Assembly: GCA_035995205.1 (NCBI GenBank)
Contig: DASYKS010000023.1
Coordinates: forward strand, 1 to 64,000
Direction: 5' to 3'
Length of the DNA: 64,000 nucleotides
From: DASYKS01 sp035995205
GTDB taxonomy: Bacteria; Acidobacteriota; Thermoanaerobaculia; Multivoradales; UBA5704
The notes beneath the pieces were generated by a model that made no database searches, had not been told where the DNA came from, and saw only the letters and a program-made list of their open reading frames with translations. Position numbers and translations under genes: made by a program. Every line of letters begins with the position of its first letter. Position 1 is the first letter of the stretch. Positions 52,631-59,981 of this stretch are shown in pieces.

Positions 52631-55153
52631 ATGAATTGGAAGATGGCGGAGGCGGAGCGGCGGATCGAGGAGGCGCTCCGCACGGGTCAAGAGTGGCTGG
52701 ATCTGGGCGACCTGGCGCTCGATGAATTGCCGGCGCGGATTGGGGAGCTGCGGGGGCTTCGGGGGTTGGCGCTAGGAGGGAAGGCGCTTACGGAAGAGGG
52801 GGAGCTGGAGTGGAGGGGGCGGAGCGAAAATCCTAGACTCGCCGATCTCACCCTATTGGCGAAGTTCGCGCGCCTGGAGGTTTTAAACCTTTATGGGTGC
52901 AGTCAGGTGACGGACCTCTCGCCGTTGTCTTCTGTGCCCGGTCTTCAGAGCTTGGACGTCAGTTCTACCGGCGTGACGGACCTCTCGCCGTTGTCTTCCG
53001 TGACCGGCCTTCAGAACTTGAACCTCAATTATACCAGCGTGACGGACCTCTCGCCGTTGGCTTCCGTGATCGGCCTTCAGAGCTTGGACGTCAGTTCTAC
53101 CGGTGTGACGGACCTCTCGCCGTTGGCTTTACTGATCGGCCTCCAGGGCCTGGACTTCAGCTTCACCGGCGTGACGGACCTCTCACCGTTGGTCTCCCTG
53201 ACCGGCCTCAAAGTCTTGAATTTTTTCGGCGTTGTGGCAGCGCCTGAACCTCTTCTTCGGACAGTGGCGAATCTTCCAAACCTTCAATGGCTTTTTTGCG
53301 ACCACGGAGAGAACGTACCGCTAGAAGTAATGAGCAATGATTACGGTAACTGTCTGGAACGCCTTCGCGCCCATTTCGCTGATGTCGACGAAGTCGCGGA
53401 AGTGGAGAACGAAGTAAAGATAATCCTCCTCGGTAACGGAAGTGTTGGGAAGACCCAGCTCTGCCGGCGGTTTCGGAATCTGGAACCCGACGAGTCGATT
53501 GAATCCACGCATGGGGTCCAGCTCCGGCGGGAACCGCTTCGGCTTCGAATTTCTGGCGAAGAAGAGACTTTCCAGGTGAACTGGTGGGATTTTGGCGGGC
53601 AGGACATTTACCACGGCACTCACGCCCTTTTCCTACGGAGCCGCGCCGTTTTTCTGATCCTCTGGACTCCGGCTCTCGAAAACCGGGGCGAACTCGAAGA
53701 AAACGGTATTCCTCTCCGCAACCAGCAGCTCACCTACTGGCTGGACTATGTCCGCTCGCTTGCGGGGTCGGGAAGCCCAGTGATCGTCGTTCAGAGCCAA
53801 TGCGACACCTTCGGCCAGGAGCGCCCGCTGCCCGTGCAGCCCAAAGGATTCGAGTTCTTCCGCAGCACCGCCTACAGCGCATGGACGGATCTGGGACGGG
53901 AAACTTTAGAGGGACAAATTCGCGACGCCATCCGCTACCTGCGGGAGAAAACCGGTGCGCTTTCGATCGGGGTAGGGAGAGCCGAAGTCCGGCGCAAGCT
54001 TTACAGGATGCGGGAAGAACACAAGGAGTGTGCGCCGGAGGAGAGGAAGTATCGGACTCTCACAATCGAAGAGTTTCGCTCCCTCTGCGAGCAAGTGGGC
54101 GGCATTTCCTCGCCGGAGTCTGCACTCGACTATCTGCATCAAACGGGAGTCGTGTTCTACCGCTCGGACCTGTTCTCGGAGCGAATCGTCCTCGACCAGA
54201 CCTGGGCGCTCGACGCCATCTACGCCGTGTTCGACCGTCGGCGGGCCGCGCCGTACCTTCGCGGATCCGGACGCTTCACCCGAAAAGACCTAAATACCCT
54301 CGTCTGGAGTGAGCACTCTGAGGACGAACAGCGTCTCTTCCTCGGCCTGATGGAAAGTTGCGGAATCTGTTTCAAACACGGAAAGGACTACGAAGGCGAA
54401 ACCGAGTACGTTGCGCCGGACCTCCTGCCGTCGTTCGTGGCGGTTCAGCGGAGGCTCTACGTGTGGCGAGACGACGAACTGATCTCCACTCTGCGCCTCA
54501 GCTATCGCTTCTTCCACCAGGCGATCATTCGCGGCCTGATGAGCCGTGTTGGCCAAATCGCGGGGGAAGCCGCCGAGTACTGGAAATACGGCTTCTGGCT
54601 GTACGACCGGAAGCGGGATTCCCAGGTGCTGGTGCAACAGATCGACACCTACATCGCTGAGAAGCCCGGGGCGGGCGCGCTCGAATTCCAAGCTCAGGGG
54701 CGCGATGCCATCGGTCTGTTACGTGAGGTTTGCCGGCTGGTCTCGCGGAACCGAATCGGCGAGGAGCCTGAGCAAAGTTGGCGATCGGGGGCGCGACCGT
54801 TTTACGGAGCGAGCCGGCCCACGTTGTGGGCGGTCAAGTTCGAACGACGGACGGGAAAATCGTATCTGCGGCGCCGTTCATCACGTTCTTTGAAGGACGC
54901 AGGGAACAGATGGCGAACAGCGAGCGGCAGGAGAGCCGGGAGGGCACCGTCGATCTCGCCCCGGCGCCCGCTCCCGAGACCGACCGGAGGCCGGAGGTCT
55001 TCATCTCCTACGCATGGGGCGACGACAGCCCGGAAGGCCTCCGCCGCGCGGCGGTGGTGGATCGCCTGCAAGAGGATCTGGAGAAATCGGGTTATTCCGT
55101 CCAACGCGACCGCGATGCCCAGCGGCCAGGCGACCTCATCTCTCAGTTCATGA
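52631..55153 (+). CDS. LRR-Roc-COR (Roco) GTPase; last ~125 codons out of frame
   Basis: The 840-residue frame starts with leucine-rich repeats (~75-225; five near-identical 22-residue units VTDLSPL...), then a Roc GTPase with P-loop GNGSVGKTQ (~268-276), G3 WDFGGQDIYHGTH and G4-like QSQCD. A COR domain (~440-715; SALDYLHQTGVVFYRSDLF, IVLDQTWALDAIYAVF, VAPDLLPSFVA) follows. From ~713 (after RIGEEPEQ) the translation turns into Arg/Ser/Pro-rich sequence typical of a wrong frame, while the +1 frame continues sensibly into a TIR domain. One extra A in CAAAG near 54772 would give a single LRR-Roc-COR-TIR protein of ~980 residues. Either mutated or a sequencing indel. Confidence 0.8.
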   Translation: MNWKMAEAERRIEEALRTGQEWLDLGDLALDELPARIGELRGLRGLALGGKALTEEGELEWRGRSENPRLADLTLLAKFARLEVLNLYGCSQVTDLSPLSSVPGLQSLDVSSTGVTDLSPLSSVTGLQNLNLNYTSVTDLSPLASVIGLQSLDVSSTGVTDLSPLALLIGLQGLDFSFTGVTDLSPLVSLTGLKVLNFFGVVAAPEPLLRTVANLPNLQWLFCDHGENVPLEVMSNDYGNCLERLRAHFADVDEVAEVENEVKIILLGNGSVGKTQLCRRFRNLEPDESIESTHGVQLRREPLRLRISGEEETFQVNWWDFGGQDIYHGTHALFLRSRAVFLILWTPALENRGELEENGIPLRNQQLTYWLDYVRSLAGSGSPVIVVQSQCDTFGQERPLPVQPKGFEFFRSTAYSAWTDLGRETLEGQIRDAIRYLREKTGALSIGVGRAEVRRKLYRMREEHKECAPEERKYRTLTIEEFRSLCEQVGGISSPESALDYLHQTGVVFYRSDLFSERIVLDQTWALDAIYAVFDRRRAAPYLRGSGRFTRKDLNTLVWSEHSEDEQRLFLGLMESCGICFKHGKDYEGETEYVAPDLLPSFVAVQRRLYVWRDDELISTLRLSYRFFHQAIIRGLMSRVGQIAGEAAEYWKYGFWLYDRKRDSQVLVQQIDTYIAEKPGAGALEFQAQGRDAIGLLREVCRLVSRNRIGEEPEQSWRSGARPFYGASRPTLWAVKFERRTGKSYLRRRSSRSLKDAGNRWRTASGRRAGRAPSISPRRPLPRPTGGRRSSSPTHGATTARKASAARRWWIACKRIWRNRVIPSNATAMPSGQATSSLSS
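52911..53240 (+). repeat. Five near-identical 66-bp tandem repeats encoding LRRs
   Basis: The string CGGACCTCTC recurs at 52911, 52977, 53043, 53109 and 53175, an exact 66-bp (22-residue) period. Neighbouring units differ at only a few bases, so they are conserved at DNA level and not just as protein. This points to recent expansion or homogenisation by recombination. Confidence 0.85.
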
Positions 55154-55578
55154 AGCGGCTCAAAGCGGCGGATCGGGTCGTCACAGTGATTAGCGGGAAA
55201 TACCTGCGCTCGGTCCCTTGCATGGACGAGATCTACCGCGTGTACCAGCGCTGCCAAGAGGACGCGAACCTCTTCGCGGAGCGTGTGGTGCCGATCATCT
55301 TGCCGGAGGTGCAGATCCGGCGGCCGCAACAGCGTGCGCCGATTGTCCGAGATTGGTCGACGAGAGCCGACGAGCTCGACCTCCTTCTCAAAGAGCTGGG
55401 CACCAAAGCCGGCTGGGCCACCTTCGAAGAAACGCGCCTGGCCCGGGCGCTATCCCAGCATGTGGACAACATCCTCGGCTTCGTCGTCGACATCCTGATC
55501 CCGAGGAATCTGAAAGTGCCGCTCGAGAGCGATTTCGAGGGAGTGAAGGCGGCGTTGCTTCGGCGGCTGAAGACGTAA
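54778..55578 (+). CDS. TIR-domain protein, probably the C-terminal part of the Roco gene
   Basis: A 266-residue frame with a TIR domain at ~75-190: EVFISYAWGDDSPEGLRRAAVV opens it (first strand and box 1), followed by LEKSGYSVQRDRDAQRPGDLI, VVTVISGKYLRS and PCMDEIYRVYQRC, where the Glu of MDEI occupies the NADase catalytic position. Intact NAD+-cleaving activity is possible. The frame begins at TTG 54778 inside the Roco gene; a free-standing start would be ATG 54910 (MANSERQES) with a weak GGACGCAGGGA site. The sensible in-frame sequence before 54910 and the 376-bp overlap favour one frameshifted LRR-Roc-COR-TIR gene. TIR-Roco proteins are suspected defence or cell-death factors. Confidence 0.78.
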   Translation: MAIGGATVLRSEPAHVVGGQVRTTDGKIVSAAPFITFFEGRREQMANSERQESREGTVDLAPAPAPETDRRPEVFISYAWGDDSPEGLRRAAVVDRLQEDLEKSGYSVQRDRDAQRPGDLISQFMKRLKAADRVVTVISGKYLRSVPCMDEIYRVYQRCQEDANLFAERVVPIILPEVQIRRPQQRAPIVRDWSTRADELDLLLKELGTKAGWATFEETRLARALSQHVDNILGFVVDILIPRNLKVPLESDFEGVKAALLRRLKT

Positions 55579-55893
55579 CGATCTCCGGCGCCCAGCAGCG
55601 TTGGGGTCGTTCCCATCGCCGTTGGGGTCGTTCCCATCGTCGTTAGGGTCGCGCCCATCGCCGTTGGGATCGTGCCCGGCGGATTTGGGATCGCGCCTGG
55701 GCTAGCCTGAAAGCGACGCCACGACGGTCCCTTGACGGCTACGGGATTCAAGGCCACCCGGCCCCCAGATCCCTCGCTCTCGCTCGGATGACGGGTCGAA
55801 TAGGCCGAGCGCTGGCAGCCACCATCCTGCTAGGATTCACAGGAATTCGCGGCGTAGTGGTCGTAAGTCGCTCCGACGAGGTCGTGAACTGTT
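55579..55893. other. 315-bp intergenic region after the TIR gene
   Basis: It contains a 21-bp tandem array (55600-55704) and then ~190 bases with no supported gene or terminator. A longer plus-strand frame from 55788 has no family resemblance and conflicts with the better small ORF at 55894. Confidence 0.6.
55600..55704. repeat. Five-copy 21-bp tandem repeat downstream of the TIR gene
   Basis: Units start at 55600, 55621, 55642, 55663 and 55684. The first two (GTTGGGGTCGTTCCCATCG plus two bases) differ at one position and later copies decay progressively, the last being TTTGGGATCGCGCCTGGGC plus two bases. There are no spacers, so it is a minisatellite-type array and not a CRISPR. It starts 22 bases after the TIR stop codon. 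Confidence 0.85.
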
Positions 55894-56085
55894 ATGCGTG
55901 CATGTTCAAAGGAAAAGGGATCGGAAAGGGACTCCACCTTCGACCCGACAGTGGCCTATCTCTATGCCCATGGGATTCGGGTCTCACCGAGCAGGTTGGA
56001 GGAGATGGTGCAGGAGGCAGCACTCCGTTTGCGCCGCTCATTGTCCCAGGCGGACTCGGGGCCGCCGGCCGAGGGAAGTGCTTAG
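55894..56085 (+). CDS. Small hypothetical protein
   Basis: A 63-residue frame. The part from ~15 (TFDPTVAYLYAHGIRVSPSR, then LEEMVQEAALRLRRSL) has normal codon use and looks like a helical protein; the first 14 residues are doubtful and the ATG lacks a clear ribosome site. I do not recognise the family. It converges on the YgiT-like gene and ends 10 bases from it. Confidence 0.35.
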   Translation: MRACSKEKGSERDSTFDPTVAYLYAHGIRVSPSRLEEMVQEAALRLRRSLSQADSGPPAEGSA

Positions 56086-56095
56086 CTGGCGCCCC

Positions 56096-56317
56096 TCAGG
56101 TCGCGAACTGGAACACAGGCGTCTCCAGGATTCGAACCGGCTTCTCTCCGCCCCAGGCGATCGCCTGGATTCGCTCCACTGTTTCCGGGGAAAAGAGCCT
56201 CTCGCCCGTCCGTAAGGAGATCCGGGCGGGGACGTTCTCGATGACGATGAATCGATCTCCCTTTTCAAGGGTATAGGTCACCCGTTCGTCTCGGAACTGC
56301 TCGTCGTCGTGGCTCAC
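56096..56317 (-). CDS. Cysteine-less YgiT-like small protein, third gene of the MNT-HEPN operon
   Basis: A 73-residue protein. DERVTYTLEKGDRFIVIENVPA, split over ~9-30, is followed by RISLRTGERLFSPETVERIQ; this matches the core of YgiT/MqsA-type antitoxin N-domains (VENVPA-x-x-C-x-x-CGE-x-Y/F-S-x-E). All zinc-binding cysteines are gone, however: the C-terminal pair is Ser and Thr, and the N-terminal CxxC is absent. The start is GTG 56317, overlapping the HEPN stop as GTGA with GGAGG seven bases upstream, so it is translated with the HEPN gene. Role unknown: possibly an antitoxin-like fold without zinc. Confidence 0.65.
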   Translation of the reverse strand: MSHDDEQFRDERVTYTLEKGDRFIVIENVPARISLRTGERLFSPETVERIQAIAWGGEKPVRILETPVFQFAT

Positions 56318-56655
56318 TCGCCGGCCTCCTCCAAACAACGGCGGCAGAAATCGAGCAGGCCGGGCAGGTGGGTTTCGCATACATTCCAGACCGTTTCCAT
56401 GTCGACCCTGTCGTACTCATGCACGAGCACGTTGCGGAACGATACGACCTTCGGCCATGGGATATCGGGATGTTCGGCGCGAAAGTCCTCGGACAGTCTG
56501 CCGGCGGCTTCGCCGATGACGATCAGCTCGTGCTGGACGGCGGACTGGATCACCTTCCGAGATAGGAAGGCCGTGCGGCCCTCGCTGCCCACGAACTCGA
56601 AGATGCTCTCGATAGCGAGAGCCATGTCCCTCAGGTAGGCGAGATCACGCGGCAT
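56314..56655 (-). CDS. hepT: HEPN-domain (DUF86/HepT-like) toxin
   Basis: A 113-residue four-helix HEPN protein. The RNase motif RX4HXY is intact as RNVLVHEY, as in HepT toxins, which cleave RNA and are neutralised when MntA adds AMP to the Tyr. Other conserved parts are DLAYLRDMALAIESIFEFVG and KVIQSAVQHELIVIGEAAGRL. ATG 56655 overlaps the MNT gene end by 11 bases, the normal coupled order for MntA-HepT pairs being variable. The longer frame upstream is a shadow of the MNT gene. Confidence 0.88.
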   Translation of the reverse strand: MPRDLAYLRDMALAIESIFEFVGSEGRTAFLSRKVIQSAVQHELIVIGEAAGRLSEDFRAEHPDIPWPKVVSFRNVLVHEYDRVDMETVWNVCETHLPGLLDFCRRCLEEAGE

Positions 56656-56971
56656 AGAGCAGGGCGGCGTCGCGGAGGATCCCTTCGCGGCGAAACTCGT
56701 TGCGGCTCTTCTCGACCGCCCGCCTTTCGACCAGATCCACGGGCCGACCGAAGATCGCTTCCAGCTCACGCTCCATGTCGTACAGCTCAAACAGACTCCA
56801 GGGGGCGCCGCCGTGGAAACGGACCAGCAGATCGACGTCGCTCTTGGGGCCGAAATCGGGCCTCAGGGCAGAGCCGAACAGCTCCAGCGTTTCGACCTTC
56901 CAACGCTCACAGAACGCGGAGATGTCGGCCATCGAAGCACCTAGGCGGGCGAGAGCCTGAAGTGGAGCCAT
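56645..56971 (-). CDS. mntA: Minimal nucleotidyltransferase (MntA-like) antitoxin
   Basis: A 108-residue MNT-fold protein. The catalytic GSX10DXD motif is complete (GSALRPDFGPKSDVDLLV), followed by LEAIFGRPVDLVERRAVE with the third acidic Asp. MntA enzymes transfer AMP from ATP to the HepT Tyr and act as antitoxins. I start at ATG 56971 because MAPLQALARLGASMADISAF matches the N-terminal helix of relatives; ATG 56932 is the alternative. TATAAT lies six bases before this ATG, which suggests a leaderless mRNA. First gene of the three-gene operon. Confidence 0.86.
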   Translation of the reverse strand: MAPLQALARLGASMADISAFCERWKVETLELFGSALRPDFGPKSDVDLLVRFHGGAPWSLFELYDMERELEAIFGRPVDLVERRAVEKSRNEFRREGILRDAALLYAA

Positions 56972-56977
56972 TCCGAG

Positions 56978-56983
56978 ATTATA
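56978..56983 (-). promoter_or_regulatory. Consensus -10 box (TATAAT) for a possibly leaderless mntA transcript
   Basis: TATAAT on the minus strand is followed by CTCGGA and then ATG, so transcription would begin at or beside the start codon. No Shine-Dalgarno sequence precedes this ATG, which is consistent with leaderless translation. No good -35 box is visible. Confidence 0.45.
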
Positions 56984-57092
56984 GGCCTTCCCAACCCAAT
57001 CCCCGCCGCCCCCTGATAAGCTTCCCCGGCCCCTGGAGGTCGTATCGGTCCGGGGCGCTTCCAGGTTTGCCAATTCGCCAGGAGGGTGAGCG

Positions 57093-58265
57093 TTGAAGAT
57101 CCACGAGTATCAAGCGAAGGAAATCCTGCGCCGCTACGGGGTGGTCACCCCGCGCGGGCGGGTGACGGACGATCCGGAAGAGGCCGGCCGGATCGCCGCG
57201 GAGCTGGGGGGGCGCGCGGTGGTCAAGGCGCAGATCCATGCCGGTGGACGCGGGAAGGGCGGCGGAGTGAAGGTCGGCAGGTCGCCCGAGGAGGTGAAGG
57301 ATCTTGCCGGCAAGATCCTCGGCATGCAGCTGGTGACGCCGCAGACCGGGCCGGAAGGGCAGAAGGTGCGGAAGGTGCTGGTCGAGGAGGCGCTCGACAT
57401 CGCCTCCGAGCTCTACCTTTCGGTCACGCTCGACCGCGCGAACGGCAAACCGGTGATCATGGCGTCGGTTTCCGGCGGCATGGACATCGAAGAGGTGGCC
57501 GCGTACGATCCCGATGCGATCTTCCGCCTGCACGTCGATCCGCACCTCGGCCTGCTGCCGTTCCAGGGCCGGGCGGTTGCGCGCGGCTTGAAGCTCAAGG
57601 GCGACACGGCACGGAAGTGCGGCAAGCTGGTCGCCTCGCTGATCAAAGCGTATCTGGATACCGACGCCTCTCTGATCGAGATCAACCCGCTCCTGATCAC
57701 CGGCGGCGGCGACGTGCTGGCGCTCGACGCGAAGATGAACTTCGACGACAACGCGCTGTTCCGCCGGGCGGACATCCTGGCGATGCGCGATCTCGAAGAG
57801 GAAGATCCGGCCGAGGTCGAGGCGGGCAAATTCAATCTGAACTACATCAAGCTCGACGGCTCGATCGCCTGTATGGTGAACGGCGCCGGGCTCGCGATGG
57901 CGACCATGGACATCATCCAGCTGCACGGCGGTTCGCCCGCGAACTTCCTGGACGTCGGCGGCTCGGCGAGCCAGGAGGCGGTGAAGAACGCGTTCCGCAT
58001 TTTGGTCTCCGATCCGAACGTCAAGGCGGTGCTGATCAACATCTTCGGCGGCATCGCGCGCACCGACCGGATCGCCAACGGGGTGGTCGGCGCGATCCAG
58101 GAGCTGGGCAACGTGACGCTGCCCGTGGTGGTGCGGCTCGAAGGGACGAACGTCACGCTCGGCCGTCAGATCCTGCGCGACGCGCCGTTCTCGTTCATCG
58201 TCGCCGAGGACATGGAAGACGCCGCGACGAAGGTGGTCGCGGCGGCCGAAGGGAGAGCCGCATAA
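57093..58265 (+). CDS. sucC: Succinyl-CoA synthetase beta subunit (ADP-forming)
   Basis: A 390-residue SucC of standard length. MKIHEYQAKEILRRYGV opens an ATP-grasp domain; VVKAQIHAGGRGKGGGVKV is the nucleotide-binding loop, LIEINPLLITG the metal site, and INIFGGIARTDRIANGV the C-terminal power-helix region. The subunit couples succinyl-CoA cleavage to ADP phosphorylation in the TCA cycle. The start is TTG 57093 with GGAGGGTGAGCG upstream; no other start gives the conserved first residues. The TAA overlaps sucD as TAATG. Confidence 0.97.
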   Translation: MKIHEYQAKEILRRYGVVTPRGRVTDDPEEAGRIAAELGGRAVVKAQIHAGGRGKGGGVKVGRSPEEVKDLAGKILGMQLVTPQTGPEGQKVRKVLVEEALDIASELYLSVTLDRANGKPVIMASVSGGMDIEEVAAYDPDAIFRLHVDPHLGLLPFQGRAVARGLKLKGDTARKCGKLVASLIKAYLDTDASLIEINPLLITGGGDVLALDAKMNFDDNALFRRADILAMRDLEEEDPAEVEAGKFNLNYIKLDGSIACMVNGAGLAMATMDIIQLHGGSPANFLDVGGSASQEAVKNAFRILVSDPNVKAVLINIFGGIARTDRIANGVVGAIQELGNVTLPVVVRLEGTNVTLGRQILRDAPFSFIVAEDMEDAATKVVAAAEGRAA

Positions 58266-59146
58266 TGGCGATTTGGGTGAATGAAGATACGCGTCTGCTG
58301 GTCCAGGGGATCACGGGCAAAGAGGGAACCTTCCACGCGCTCGGCTGCCGCGAGTACGGCACGAAAGTGGTGGCCGGCGTGACGCCGGGCAAGGGGGGCG
58401 AGACGGTCGAGGGGATTCCGGTGTTCGACTCGGTCGAAGAGGCGCGTGCCGAGACCCGTGCCAACGCCTCGATGATCTTCGTGCCGCCGCCGTTCGCGGC
58501 CGACGCGATCATGGAATCGGCCGCCGCCGGAATCGAGCTGACCGTCTGCATCACCGAGGGCATTCCGGTCAACGACATGCTGCAGGTGAAGACCTTCCTG
58601 CGCGACCATCCGACCCGTCTGATCGGGCCGAACTGCCCGGGCGTGATCTCGCCGGGGAAGGCGAAGATCGGCATCATGCCGGGTCACATCCATAAGGAAG
58701 GCTCGGTCGGCGTAATCAGCCGCTCGGGTACGCTCACTTACGAAGCGGTCTGGCAGCTCACCAACCTCGGTTTCGGCCAGTCGACCTGCGTGGGCATCGG
58801 CGGCGATCCGGTCAACGGCACGAACTTCATCGACGTGCTCTCCGCCTTCAAGGACGACCCTGCGACCGAGGCCGTGATCTTCATCGGCGAGATCGGCGGC
58901 GACGCGGAGGAGAAGGCCGCCACTTGGTGCCGGGAGAATTGGGATCTCGAACGGCGCCCGATCGTCGGCTTCATCGCCGGCCGCACCGCCCCTCCGGGGC
59001 GGCGCATGGGTCACGCGGGCGCGATCGTCGCGGGCGGCAAGGGAACGGCCGCCGAGAAGATGCAGGCGATGAAGGACGCGGGAATCCACGTCGTCGAATC
59101 GCCTGGGCACTTGGGCGAGACGGTGAAGCGGGCGCTCGGAAGGTGA
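58265..59146 (+). CDS. sucD: Succinyl-CoA synthetase alpha subunit
   Basis: A 293-residue SucD. The CoA-binding Rossmann domain shows VQGITGKEGTFHALGCREYG and VCITEGIPVNDM; the ligase domain has IGPNCPGVISPGKAKIGIMP, and the phosphorylated His lies in RRMGHAGAIVAGGKGTAAEK. Together with SucC it forms the TCA-cycle enzyme. ATG 58265 overlaps the sucC stop. The last codons and the stop fall inside the left arm of a 31-bp inverted repeat (59145-59175). Confidence 0.97.
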   Translation: MAIWVNEDTRLLVQGITGKEGTFHALGCREYGTKVVAGVTPGKGGETVEGIPVFDSVEEARAETRANASMIFVPPPFAADAIMESAAAGIELTVCITEGIPVNDMLQVKTFLRDHPTRLIGPNCPGVISPGKAKIGIMPGHIHKEGSVGVISRSGTLTYEAVWQLTNLGFGQSTCVGIGGDPVNGTNFIDVLSAFKDDPATEAVIFIGEIGGDAEEKAATWCRENWDLERRPIVGFIAGRTAPPGRRMGHAGAIVAGGKGTAAEKMQAMKDAGIHVVESPGHLGETVKRALGR

Positions 59147-59252
59147 ATGCGGAATTGCGAATCGGGAATCTGGAATGAATGACGATTCGGTGCTCGGGAC
59201 TCCGGAAACGGAGGACTCGGCTTCCAGATTCTTGATTCGACATTCGACATTC
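59145..59252. repeat. MITE-like inverted repeat at the sucD / S51-like junction
   Basis: The arms at 59145-59175 and 59222-59252 are 31 bp and pair at 25 positions (GAATCTGGAA and its complement are perfect), with a 46-bp loop. The element covers the sucD stop codon and supplies the start codon and first ~26 codons of the next gene. Confidence 0.65.
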
Positions 59253-59900
59253 CAGGGCGTTCTCGCCCTGGTAGGGGGTGGCGAGTTCAGCTTCGGCGAG
59301 ACCGCCGAGGCGGACCAGGCGTGGCTCGACGAGACGCCCGAGGGCTCGACCATCGGGTTCGTCCCGGCGGCGAGCGGCTCGGAAGATTACGGCCGGCACT
59401 TCGCCGAGTACCTCCAGGAAGAATTCGAGCGGACGGCCGAAACGATCCCGATCTATCGCGGGCGCGACGGCCGGCGCGGCAAGAACGCCGAACGCATCCG
59501 CGACGTCGGGGCGGTCTATCTGGGCGGCGGCGTCGCCGACCACCTGCTCGACGCGATCGTGGGTACCCCGTCGGCCGAAGCGCTCGCCGCGAAGCTCCAG
59601 AGCGGGGGAGTGGTGGTCGCCATCGCGGCGGCGGCGCAGGCGGTGGGGGCCTACGTGCGGAGCATCGCGGGCGGCGCGTTGATCCCCGGGCTCGGCTGGT
59701 TGCCCGAAGGGGTGGTCGAGCCGAACTTCGATCCCGGCCACGACCGCCGCTTGAGGAAGCTGCTCGAAGCCGCGGGCGTCACCTGGGGGTTGGGCATTCC
59801 GTCCGGCGCCGCGGTCCTGCTCGGTCCCGAAGGGGTCGAGCTGGTGGGCACGGTCTACTTCGTCCGCGGTGCCAAGGGCGAAATCGAAATACTCTCCTGA
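59175..59900 (+). CDS. Peptidase S51/cyanophycinase-like protein without the catalytic Ser
   Basis: A 241-residue protein with the S51 fold: VLALVGGGEFSFGETAEAD opens the domain, IGFVPAASGSEDYG and DVGAVYLGGGVADHLLDAIV follow, and LGWLPEGVVEPNFDPGHDRR is the usual region after the nucleophile. Where cyanophycinases have GTSAGA, this reads AIAAAAQAVG, so the nucleophile Ser is Ala. A peptidase role is therefore doubtful. The first ~26 residues come from a palindromic repeat; the conserved domain begins near residue 28. Confidence 0.75.
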   Translation: MNDDSVLGTPETEDSASRFLIRHSTFQGVLALVGGGEFSFGETAEADQAWLDETPEGSTIGFVPAASGSEDYGRHFAEYLQEEFERTAETIPIYRGRDGRRGKNAERIRDVGAVYLGGGVADHLLDAIVGTPSAEALAAKLQSGGVVVAIAAAAQAVGAYVRSIAGGALIPGLGWLPEGVVEPNFDPGHDRRLRKLLEAAGVTWGLGIPSGAAVLLGPEGVELVGTVYFVRGAKGEIEILS

Positions 59901-59930
59901 GCCACCTCGGGAGATCCATTGAAACGATGG

Positions 59931-59947
59931 AGCCGGCGCAGGCCGGC
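59931..59947 (+). terminator. Weak terminator-like hairpin between the S51-like gene and ndk
   Basis: AGCCGGC and GCCGGCT form a 7-bp perfect stem with a 3-base loop, followed by only two further T residues. It may attenuate read-through into ndk. Confidence 0.35.
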
Positions 59948-59981
59948 TTTCCTATCCAACTTGAAGTAGGGAGAAGGACAC

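Noticed and set aside
55600..55704. CRISPR-like array
   Set aside because: Contiguous 21-bp units without spacers; a decaying minisatellite.
55788..56276. 162-codon plus-strand frame with a hydrophobic start
   Set aside because: It overlaps the better small ORF and the YgiT-like gene, has no RBS, and its composition shifts along its length.
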